Part shown: piece after piece, positions 46,103-52,814 of the stretch | Layout of the letters: each line of letters starts with the position of its first letter | Numbering within the stretch: the stretch's first letter is position 1 | Assembly: GCA_937864115.1 (NCBI GenBank) | Contig: CALMII010000003.1 | Span: forward strand, 62,001 to 126,000 | Direction of reading: 5' to 3' | DNA length: 64,000 nt | Source: an uncultured Steroidobacter sp. | Lineage (GTDB): Bacteria > Pseudomonadota > Gammaproteobacteria > Steroidobacterales > Steroidobacteraceae | Position numbers and translations under genes: made by a program | The notes under the pieces: model-generated | Told to the model about the DNA's origin: nothing | The model's input: only the letters and a program-made list of their open reading frames with translations | The model's database searches: none

Positions 46103-46134
46103 TAACCACAACCGCACTTAAAGGGAGTGCAGAT

Positions 46135-46341
46135 ATGGCTACACGCGATAGTAGACCGGCAAGGCGTTCAACGCCCGTTCGCCGCGTCGGCAACGTCCTC
46201 CATCTCTCGATGCCCACTCGGCCGACTGATTCGTCGGCAAAGCCGGATCAGTATCGGCAGGACATCTGGGACAGCTTTCCGCATCTGCGCAAGCCTGCCC
46301 CGATGCTCACCGTCCATCCCTATTTCGAGACACAGGAGTGA
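46135..46341 (+). CDS. hypothetical small protein
   Basis: 68 aa, basic at the start (MATRDSRPARRSTPVRRVG), with a good AAGGGAG ribosome binding site 9 bp upstream. No domain recognised. First of three small genes behind the integrase; its stop is 5 bp before the next start, with CAGGAG in between, so the two are probably co-translated. Confidence 0.6.
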   Translation: MATRDSRPARRSTPVRRVGNVLHLSMPTRPTDSSAKPDQYRQDIWDSFPHLRKPAPMLTVHPYFETQE

Positions 46342-46346
46342 CAATC

Positions 46347-46661
46347 ATGTCGAAGACCAATCGAAAGAGGTCTGCTCAACCGGCAAGGCCCAATATCGAT
46401 TCACCAAAGCACGCGGGCGCTGTGCAACTGGTCAAACTGCAACATGATTTGATGATGGCCAAGGGAATCGTGTCCGGCGCGATCGATACGCTGTCAGCAG
46501 AAGAAGGAGGCGACCAGCACCCGACGTTTGCATTGCGCGCCGCTGACGAAATTCTCAGCAGAATCGCTGACCAGATGGACCCCGCGATGTTCTGGCGCAC
46601 CGCCGAAGCCACGATCCGCGAGGCGAAGGCGCTTGTCAGTGGGGGTCATGCTCATGGCTAA
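46347..46661 (+). CDS. hypothetical protein
   Basis: 104 aa from the ATG after CAGGAG; a GTG three codons earlier overlaps the previous stop. Mostly helical in appearance (AVQLVKLQHDLMMAKGIVSGAIDTLSAEE...ALRAADEILSRIADQM). No family recognised. Overlaps the next start by 8 bp. Confidence 0.6.
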   Translation: MSKTNRKRSAQPARPNIDSPKHAGAVQLVKLQHDLMMAKGIVSGAIDTLSAEEGGDQHPTFALRAADEILSRIADQMDPAMFWRTAEATIREAKALVSGGHAHG

Positions 46662-47094
46662 CAGAAGCGCATCGGCTGCCGAGTGGCCGGAGATGACGAA
46701 CATTGAGCATCCGGGCAATGACCAACGCTGGTGCAATGCAGACGGCGGCGGCTGGGTGGATGCACTTGAGCGAGCATGGCCGGGGGTGCGTGTCCTTCGT
46801 TTGGATTTTGAGTTCGACAATCGCCAAGATCACAGCGAACGCTCGGGCCGAATGACTGTCAATTTGAACGTCTCTGGAATTCCTGATGCGTTGATCGCTG
46901 CAGGTCTGGTGAGTCGCACAGAACTCGATTCGCTACCACCGTGCGGCGTGCGAGGTGGCAGAAGAAAGATCACCAGATCCAAGGCAACCGGGCGCATTCG
47001 TGTCGAGTCCTTCATCCGCGACAACGATGAAAAGGACTTTCCGGCGTTCAATGTACTCGTCAGTGCATTGTCGCCGCTAATTTGGAAGCCGTAG
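46654..47094 (+). CDS. hypothetical protein
   Basis: 146 aa from the ATG at 46,654 (MANRSASAAEW) with GGGGG eight bases upstream; an ATG at 46,648 is also possible. Mixed composition, Trp-rich near the start, no signal or membrane segment, no family recognised. Ends just before a strong hairpin. Confidence 0.55.
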   Translation: MANRSASAAEWPEMTNIEHPGNDQRWCNADGGGWVDALERAWPGVRVLRLDFEFDNRQDHSERSGRMTVNLNVSGIPDALIAAGLVSRTELDSLPPCGVRGGRRKITRSKATGRIRVESFIRDNDEKDFPAFNVLVSALSPLIWKP

Positions 47095-47113
47095 GAGTTC
47101 GGAAAAATTTCGA

Positions 47114-47138
47114 GCCCCGCCGACGAAAGTCGCGGGGC
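47114..47138. terminator. GC-rich hairpin with GAAA tetraloop
   Basis: Ten base pairs (GCCCCGC-GAC with one bulged C; complement GTC-GCGGGGC) close a GAAA tetraloop 20 bp after a stop codon. The flank is CTCCCTC rather than T-rich, so it may end transcription weakly or act as a structured leader of the following gene. Confidence 0.45.
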
Positions 47139-47208
47139 CTCCCTCACAAATCATTTCAAGGGACTCAGCCCGTTAGGGTCGGGCCGATTCGATACGGGTG
47201 AAGTTCAT

Positions 47209-47574
47209 ATGGCAATGGGAAACAAGTTGTTCGCTCTCGCTGAGCGTGAGTTCAAGGCAAATCGTGCGGCGCCGGTGCGCCAGAAGTTTCGCGGTCTCAA
47301 GCTCAACGTTGGCAAATACGATGAGGGATGGGACCGCAAGCGCGGCGCGGCCGTCCGCATGATGGCCGTCGTTCTTCGTGACGACGATCAGGCTCTATAC
47401 ACACGCGTGAGCCAGAGTCCCGGCTTCGCGAAGACATACACCGACGCGGCGTCATGGCTTCAGCGCGAAGCGGACTATCTGCGCCTGACGGCAAGCAAGT
47501 TGGATGTCGCCGCGTCGCGCCTGAAAGCTGTGCTGGATCGCTGCGAGGATTCGGCTACGTTGACGGCGAGTTGA
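47209..47574 (+). CDS. hypothetical protein
   Basis: 121 aa (MAMGNKLFALAEREFKANRAAP), soluble, Lys/Arg-rich and probably helical at the C-terminus (ASWLQREADYLRLTASKLDVAASRLKAVLDRC). No family recognised. It has its own 114-bp leader with hairpins. Confidence 0.5.
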   Translation: MAMGNKLFALAEREFKANRAAPVRQKFRGLKLNVGKYDEGWDRKRGAAVRMMAVVLRDDDQALYTRVSQSPGFAKTYTDAASWLQREADYLRLTASKLDVAASRLKAVLDRCEDSATLTAS

Positions 47575-47585
47575 TCAGAAACCAT

Positions 47586-47636
47586 CGCGCCTAGGCTCGC
47601 TACCGAAGACCCGGAAACCCTTGCCGGGCTGGCGCG
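47586..47636. other. nested hairpin between hypothetical genes
   Basis: Outer arms CGCGCC/GGCGCG (47,586-47,591; 47,631-47,636) enclose a second stem CCCGG/CCGGG (47,610-47,614; 47,624-47,628). An AAGGGA sequence follows about 12 bp later; similar AAGGGA sequences follow the hairpins at 46.1 and 47.1 kb. Confidence 0.35.
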
Positions 47637-47672
47637 GTGTCCTTTCCAAGGGATGCGCAGAGGGGTAGCGCA

Positions 47673-48476
47673 ATGCCGAAAAAGAAGGCAACGATCGATG
47701 GGCTCGATCCATCGATCTACGCATCGTTCGATAGATTGGTTAGCGAAACATCTTTGGACGAGGTGTTTTATCCCATGGACGAACGAGGCATAGATCCACG
47801 CTCCCCGTTCTTTCATCCCCTACATCCAGAGCACGTCCCGCCGGGAGGCCTGTTGGCCATTCCATTGGATGTTGACATAGATTCTTTGCGCTCGTCACAG
47901 ACCCGCAGAGTCGCCGAGCACTTGAAGCTGGTGAAACAACACTCGGCCCTAGTCGCCACTGCGAAGGAGGCAAGCTTCAAAGCCGCGGCGCGCACTTTTC
48001 AGAATCTCCAAACTCGCCGAACGTCACCTGAAGGATATCGCCACGCTCGCGCCGAGTTCCGCTTTCTCAGGATCGCTATTCTCGCCATTGGATCATTCCG
48101 CCTAACCGGCGGATACACAGACCCCGAGCCGACCGCGCCGCAGAGAGAAGCAGCTGCGCGTCACATCGATTCAGTGGTACGTGATATCCAGAAGCTCGGT
48201 GTCGGATTCCATGGAGATCCGGTACGAACATTGCTGCTAGAGCATGAACTGCGCAGCCTCAAGCAGCATGCTGACAAACAGCGGAGAAGGACGCGCCGCG
48301 ACAGTAGCTATCCATACCGCGCGTTCATCGCTCGCGTAGCCGAAGATCTGCACTCAGCATTCGGGAACATCTCGCCAGGGATCGTCAAGCATCTCGCGCA
48401 AGCGGTTGGTTCGCAGCTGGGTGAGAGAGTTATCGAAATGCAGCTTGCGGAGTTGAGGCGAAAGAAATCGAAATGA
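47673..48476 (+). CDS. hypothetical protein
   Basis: 267 aa from the ATG at 47,673 (MPKKKATIDGLDPSIY); an earlier frame start lacks support. Soluble, with a basic patch (DKQRRRTRRDSSYPYRAF) in the C-terminal third that could bind nucleic acid. No family recognised. Followed by 165 bp without a gene before the AlpA-like regulator. Confidence 0.5.
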   Translation: MPKKKATIDGLDPSIYASFDRLVSETSLDEVFYPMDERGIDPRSPFFHPLHPEHVPPGGLLAIPLDVDIDSLRSSQTRRVAEHLKLVKQHSALVATAKEASFKAAARTFQNLQTRRTSPEGYRHARAEFRFLRIAILAIGSFRLTGGYTDPEPTAPQREAAARHIDSVVRDIQKLGVGFHGDPVRTLLLEHELRSLKQHADKQRRRTRRDSSYPYRAFIARVAEDLHSAFGNISPGIVKHLAQAVGSQLGERVIEMQLAELRRKKSK

Positions 48477-48641
48477 ATTTCCCTCGCTTTCTTTCGGTGA
48501 AGGAAAGGAGCATTTGTTGGCGCTCGTTCCACCGTTCTCGCTTCCACCCTAACCAGCAACGATTACCCCGCGCCTCGGACAACCAAGACCGTTCATCCCG
48601 AACTGTCGCGTCGCTCCAGAGGTTTTCGAGGGTTCAATCAC

Positions 48642-48863
48642 ATGGCTGCTCGCCCCCCGAACTCCGATCTGCCAGCAGAGGGGTTCATCAAGATCGCGAC
48701 TGTTCTCCGAGTCTTCCCAGTTTCAAAAACCGTTTGGTACGAAGGCATCAAAGCCGGCCGCTATCCTAAGCCGGTCAAGCTGACTGGAAGCTCAAAGGCA
48801 GCCGCGTGGCGCGTTTCTGATATCCGCGGTCTGATCGAGCGCATGAGCGCCCAGGGCGGGTGA
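48642..48863 (+). CDS. AlpA-family helix-turn-helix regulator
   Basis: 73 aa. FIKIATVLRVFPVSKTVWYEGIKAGRYPKPVKLTGSSKAAAWRVSDIRGLIERM matches the AlpA/excisionase-like winged helix: helix-turn-helix, then the wing with K-P-V-K-L...A-W-R. Such proteins activate integrase or act as excisionases in integrated elements. Its stop overlaps the region of the next start. Confidence 0.88.
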   Translation: MAARPPNSDLPAEGFIKIATVLRVFPVSKTVWYEGIKAGRYPKPVKLTGSSKAAAWRVSDIRGLIERMSAQGG

Positions 48864-48865
48864 AC

Positions 48866-49231
48866 ATGCCTAACAGCAAATGGGCCGCCCCGACTGGCAG
48901 CCCGCAAGATCAGCAACACTGCACAACTGAGTCTAGCCATCACGGCGCTGCACTCAAGCCCCGCGCCAAGAAACTTCGACTGCTTGACGCTCTTCTGACC
49001 GGTCCGAAGACCTCCTTCGAACTCGAGAAAGCGCCGGTCTTCGATCACTGCGCGAACTCCACGGTCAGCGAGTGGCGCAAGCAAGGGATCGACATCCGCA
49101 CGGAGATGGTCACGGTTGCCGGCTACGGTGGCGAGCCCGCGCACATCGCGCGGTATTCGTTGGCACCGAAGGCGATCGAACAAGCCACCCGGCTGACCCG
49201 GATGTTCGTATCGCGACATGAAAGCCTCTGA
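48866..49231 (+). CDS. helix-turn-helix-like hypothetical protein
   Basis: 121 aa; ATG at 48,866 preferred over a GTG two codons earlier because of GGGCGGG upstream. The part KKLRLLDALLTGPKTSFELEKAPVFDHCANSTVSEWRKQGIDIRTEMVTV looks like a winged helix-turn-helix of the type used in small phage-element regulators. No family name is certain. Twelve bp before the replication-like gene. Confidence 0.6.
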   Translation: MPNSKWAAPTGSPQDQQHCTTESSHHGAALKPRAKKLRLLDALLTGPKTSFELEKAPVFDHCANSTVSEWRKQGIDIRTEMVTVAGYGGEPAHIARYSLAPKAIEQATRLTRMFVSRHESL

Positions 49232-49242
49232 CGTTCCGATCC

Positions 49243-50010
49243 ATGGCGCGTCGCTCTCATGCCAGCCGCCTCGGAGTTGCTCGCGGCGAGCGCTACGCGC
49301 TCATTCCAGAGGAACTCATGGAATCTGAGGCCTATCACGCACAGCCGGACTGGGGTCGAAGCGTGCTCTTTGCGCTCGCGTCACGATTCAACAGCCACAA
49401 CAATGGCGACTTGTCTTTGCCGTTCAGCGAAGCCAAGCGGCTTGGCATCACCTCCCAATGGAAGTTGTACGCCGGTCTGCGCTTGCTCGAAGGCGCCGAT
49501 CTGATCGTGTGCACCCGACGTGGTCATCTCTCACGTGGCACGAAACTCCCAAGTCTCTTCGCTTTGACCTGGCGCGGTATCGACGTGTTCGAGTCCGTTC
49601 AGTTCGACCCCGGCGTTGCGACTTCGCCCGTGCCATCCCATACGTGGGCACGCTGGAAACGACCGGCCGATTGGCCCGAGTTCGTACGGAAAACAGCGCG
49701 TCTCATGAAGGGGCGCAAGGGCGATGACGGCCCAATCCTCGCCCGAGGCAAGAAAAATCCACACACCACCCATGGTGGAGCGGGCCGCTCCCGCCGTGGT
49801 GGAGCGAGGAACCGCAATACCGCTCCCACCATGGGGGAGAAGGAACTGCCCTTTCTCGCTCCCACCGTGGTGGAGGCCTCTAAGACTCAGGGGGTGGGGG
49901 CTACGCAGACTGAGGGTGATGGTCCGAAACCCGAGGCAGTGAAGGAAAGCGATCGGTACGAGGCGACAGAGCCAGAAGCAGGTTTCGCAACTGAGAGGGG
50001 ACCGTCATGA
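49243..50010 (+). CDS. phage replication-initiator-like protein
   Basis: 255 aa. Residues about 1-115 look like a winged-helix initiator domain (YALIPEELMESEAYHAQPDWGRSVLFALASRFNSHNNGDLSLPFSEAKRLGITSQWKLYAGLRLLEGADLI), close in style to helix-turn-helix proteins placed before phage replication genes. From about 160 the protein turns low-complexity and basic, and there the DNA carries four palindromic repeats. The arrangement recalls lambda O, where the origin lies inside the initiator gene. Its stop overlaps the next start (ATGA). Function is inferred from layout. Confidence 0.6.
   Translation: MARRSHASRLGVARGERYALIPEELMESEAYHAQPDWGRSVLFALASRFNSHNNGDLSLPFSEAKRLGITSQWKLYAGLRLLEGADLIVCTRRGHLSRGTKLPSLFALTWRGIDVFESVQFDPGVATSPVPSHTWARWKRPADWPEFVRKTARLMKGRKGDDGPILARGKKNPHTTHGGAGRSRRGGARNRNTAPTMGEKELPFLAPTVVEASKTQGVGATQTEGDGPKPEAVKESDRYEATEPEAGFATERGPS
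49763..49876 (+). repeat. four 19-bp palindromic repeats inside the initiator-like gene
   Basis: Consensus GCTCCCACCRTGGTGGAGC, itself a near-palindrome. Copies start at 49,763 (degenerate left arm), 49,787, 49,822 and 49,858, that is 24, 35 and 36 bp apart. The 35-bp step changes reading frame, so conservation is not due to a repeated peptide. Best explained as binding sites: origin iterons or operators. Confidence 0.72.
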
Positions 50011-50390
50011 GCGACGCCGACCTGGCCCGCGAGGCTGCCCTTCGAATCTCTGGCGCACAGGAGGTCGCATTGGCCCTGGGCGAGCTAGCTCAACTCGCAA
50101 GGGAGCTGCCGTCACCCAGAGCACAGAAGCTGTCGCGCGCATTCATCCTGCTGGCCGAATGCCAAGCCGCCCTCATGGGCGGCGATTCCCTGCCCGACGA
50201 TCCTCAGTGCGCCGAAGATCGTCAAGTCAGTCCAACGGAAGTCAACGTCGAACGCTTTCTCCACTTCTGGCGCTTGTTGCAGGACGCCGAGGCCGGCGAG
50301 CGGGCCAAGATTGTCTGCAGTCGAACAGGCTGGTCGCAATCGAAGTACTACCGAATCCGCACCGATGCGATCGAGCGCGGACTCATTTGA
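50007..50390 (+). CDS. hypothetical protein
   Basis: 127 aa, start overlapping the previous stop (ATGA). Helical throughout; the C-terminal part GERAKIVCSRTGWSQSKYYRIRTDAIERGLI looks like a helix-turn-helix segment, perhaps a DNA-binding partner of the initiator-like protein. Family not recognised. Confidence 0.6.
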   Translation: MSDADLAREAALRISGAQEVALALGELAQLARELPSPRAQKLSRAFILLAECQAALMGGDSLPDDPQCAEDRQVSPTEVNVERFLHFWRLLQDAEAGERAKIVCSRTGWSQSKYYRIRTDAIERGLI

Positions 50391-50482
50391 CGTGCGCGGC
50401 TCCATTCTCACTTTTCTCATTTTCGTTGTGCACGTGGGAATGGCGCCTTGTAGCTTTCGACGTCGTGAGATGTGAGGTTCCC

Positions 50483-50680
50483 ATGAGCTTAGCGACGGTC
50501 GCGGCACAACTGTTCGTTGCAGAGGCGCGCGACATTCTCGCCAAAGCGGATGAACAGCATCGCGACCTCTCGGAGTTCGAGTCGGGCCGCGTTGAGACGT
50601 TGCTGGAAGTGGCGGAGCGTTTCTCACGCAGCGCTCCGGGCGTCATCGCGGCAGACGAGCTCCATAGCGCAAGGTACTAG
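50483..50680 (+). CDS. hypothetical small helical protein
   Basis: 65 aa from the ATG at 50,483 (MSLATVAAQLFVAEARDILAKADEQHRDL) with GAGG upstream; two long amphipathic helices. No family recognised. It ends 5 bp before the next gene. Confidence 0.5.
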   Translation: MSLATVAAQLFVAEARDILAKADEQHRDLSEFESGRVETLLEVAERFSRSAPGVIAADELHSARY

Positions 50681-50685
50681 CAGCG

Positions 50686-51426
50686 GTGGCACGAAAGCAC
50701 ACAAATGCCAAGCCTTCGAGGCGCCGCGGCGAAGTGCCGAAGCAAACTCCTGCGAGCGCCCACGCCCCTGCGGCTGCTTTGGTGTGCGAAGTCACATCAC
50801 GCGAACCTGCCGAGCAGGAGCGACAGTTTGCTGCATTCACTCAGCGGCCGAGTGTCAAAGCCGGCATTACGATTGCAAGCTGGAACAACAGACGGTTCCG
50901 CAATGCCAACATCAATGAACTCGTGAAGGATCTCAGCGACCAGGGGGCGAAGGCCTCGTCCGGGGACTTCAGCCGGCTGGAAAGCATGCTCGCTATTCAG
51001 GCCCATACCCTCGACGCGCTGTTCAACGAGTACGCCGTGCTTGCGCAGCTCAACATTCGAGAGCACCTCCCTGCGTCGGAGTCATTCATGCGTCTGGCAC
51101 TGAAGGCACAGTCACAGTGTCGCGCGACCATCGAGACACTCGCCACGGTCAAGAATCCACCGGCGGTGGCCTTCGTCAAGCAAGCAAACATCGCCAGTGG
51201 TCACCAGCAGGTGAACAACGGAGTAGGCAGTACCGCGCGCGGAACATCGATTCAAGCAAACGAACTTTTGGAGTCACATGAACGGCTGGAGCGTCGAACG
51301 TCGCAAGAAGCAAGCTTTGGCAATTCGAAGATGGCAACCCTGGAAGCGATCCACGGGACCAAGAACGCCGGAAGGAAAGCGGGCGTCGAGCCAGAACAGT
51401 TGGAAGCACGGCGCGAGGTCGCATGA
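50686..51426 (+). CDS. conserved phage-element protein of unknown function
   Basis: 246 aa from a GTG. The central part (LESMLAIQAHTLDALFNEYAVLAQ...LKAQSQCRATIETLATVKNPPAVAFVKQANIASGHQQVNNG) resembles a hypothetical family often seen in integrated phages and genomic islands. The C-terminal 49 residues overlap, out of frame, with the next gene, a layout that I recall in relatives. Role unknown. Confidence 0.6.
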   Translation: MARKHTNAKPSRRRGEVPKQTPASAHAPAAALVCEVTSREPAEQERQFAAFTQRPSVKAGITIASWNNRRFRNANINELVKDLSDQGAKASSGDFSRLESMLAIQAHTLDALFNEYAVLAQLNIREHLPASESFMRLALKAQSQCRATIETLATVKNPPAVAFVKQANIASGHQQVNNGVGSTARGTSIQANELLESHERLERRTSQEASFGNSKMATLEAIHGTKNAGRKAGVEPEQLEARREVA

Positions 51427-51487
51427 GACGCGAGAAGCACGACGCCTGATCGCGAGTCTGCGTGAATCACCCAAGATAAGGCTGTAA
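51278..51487 (+). CDS. small phage-element protein overlapping the previous gene
   Basis: 69 aa. KKQALAIRRWQPWKRSTGPRTPEGKRASSQNSWKHGARS is a recurrent small-protein pattern (R-W-x-P-W...S-T-G-P-x-T-x-E-G-K) in phages and islands. A clear GGAG lies seven bases before the ATG. It shares 149 bp with the preceding gene in another frame; the motif strength on this side and the family look on the other suggest both are real. Confidence 0.7.
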   Translation: MNGWSVERRKKQALAIRRWQPWKRSTGPRTPEGKRASSQNSWKHGARSHETREARRLIASLRESPKIRL

Positions 51488-51491
51488 CAGC

Positions 51492-52814
51492 ATGGCCCAA
51501 TACACCCCCTTCTTCCCTCGAGCGCAACCGCAAGCGAATCTCATGGCGCTGCTCTTGGAGCAGGAGAAGGAGAAACAGCAGCGCGTGCCGAAGGCGGCCG
51601 CTCTGCCTCCGAACCCGGCACCCTCCGCGACGCCATTGCAGCCGGGCCAAAGCATGAGCATGGGATTCCCCACACCAGCGCCGCAGCCGCAGCAGAAGCC
51701 GGCGTTTATGGATCGCCTCACGACCGGACTTCTTGGTCCAGCCGAGACCTATGGTGGCCTCCTTGGACCAAGCGATGTCGAAGCAGCCCGCCGACGCGCC
51801 ACGATGGCCATGGCGGCGTCCTTGCTCGCAGGTGGTGGACCGTCGCCAACGCCGCGCGGCACCGGCGAGTTGATCGGCAATGCGATGCTCACGGGTCAGT
51901 CCACTCAGGACCAGTCGTTGCAGAACGCGCTTCAGACGATGCTATTCAAGCAGAAGTTGGCACAGCAGCCGACTCCGAAGGCGCATGTCGTGAATGGTGC
52001 GCTGGTCGATGAGGCCGGCCGGGTGATCTACAGCAGCCCGCAGACGGCAAAGCCGCAAGACCCGTTGTCACAGCTCCACGCGGACTACAACGCCGGTCTC
52101 ATCACTCAAGACGATTTCCTCGCTCGTCGCAGGCGCATCATCGAAGGCAATCCTCCGGTCAGCGTCACGCTCGATCAGCGATCCGAGACAGAAGCCGAGA
52201 AGTCGTACGGTAGGAGGGTTGGCGAGGACTTTGCCCAAGTCCTGAGCGACGGCCGCATGGCACAAGATGAGAAGGACATTCTCTCCACACTCCGTGACAA
52301 CCAGGCGCGCACCGGTCCGACACAGGACTTCCGAGCTGCTGCCGGTTCGCTGTTTGCCGATCTGGGCCTGCCGATCTCGGAATCCCGGCTGAACCAGATC
52401 AGCGACTTTGGCGCGTACAAGGCCGCCGCGAATGATCTCGTGCTCTCGAAGCAGATGCAGCAGAAGGGCCCGCAGACGGACAGTGACCGCGTGGTCATTC
52501 AGGCAACCGTAGCGAACGCGAAGAACCTACCGGAAGTAAATCGCATGATCGTCGGCTACGGCTTGGCTCTCGCCGATCGCAAGATCGAGCGCGCCGAGTT
52601 CGCCGAGAACTATCGCCAGCAGACCGGAAAGATCGAAGGCTGGGAGAGCGCATGGCGCGACTACATGCGCCGTACGCCGCTCGCCGGCAAGAACCCAAAG
52701 AGCGGTCGTCTCGTGTTCTGGAATGAATACCTGGACCAGATGAGGGCTGCGAATCCGCAGGCGTCGGACGAGGAGATCATGGATCAGTGGAGGCGCACGT
52801 ATGCCGCTCGTTGA
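51492..52814 (+). CDS. phage virion-type protein (possible ejection or internal protein)
   Basis: 440 aa. Gln/Pro-rich N-terminal 70 residues, a hydrophobic Ala/Gly patch (ATMAMAASLLAGGG, about 103-116), then a mostly helical C-terminal region. The layout and pairing with the next large gene recall internal or ejection proteins of podovirus-like phages, but no signature motif is present. Ends 14 bp inside the next gene. Confidence 0.5.
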   Translation: MAQYTPFFPRAQPQANLMALLLEQEKEKQQRVPKAAALPPNPAPSATPLQPGQSMSMGFPTPAPQPQQKPAFMDRLTTGLLGPAETYGGLLGPSDVEAARRRATMAMAASLLAGGGPSPTPRGTGELIGNAMLTGQSTQDQSLQNALQTMLFKQKLAQQPTPKAHVVNGALVDEAGRVIYSSPQTAKPQDPLSQLHADYNAGLITQDDFLARRRRIIEGNPPVSVTLDQRSETEAEKSYGRRVGEDFAQVLSDGRMAQDEKDILSTLRDNQARTGPTQDFRAAAGSLFADLGLPISESRLNQISDFGAYKAAANDLVLSKQMQQKGPQTDSDRVVIQATVANAKNLPEVNRMIVGYGLALADRKIERAEFAENYRQQTGKIEGWESAWRDYMRRTPLAGKNPKSGRLVFWNEYLDQMRAANPQASDEEIMDQWRRTYAAR

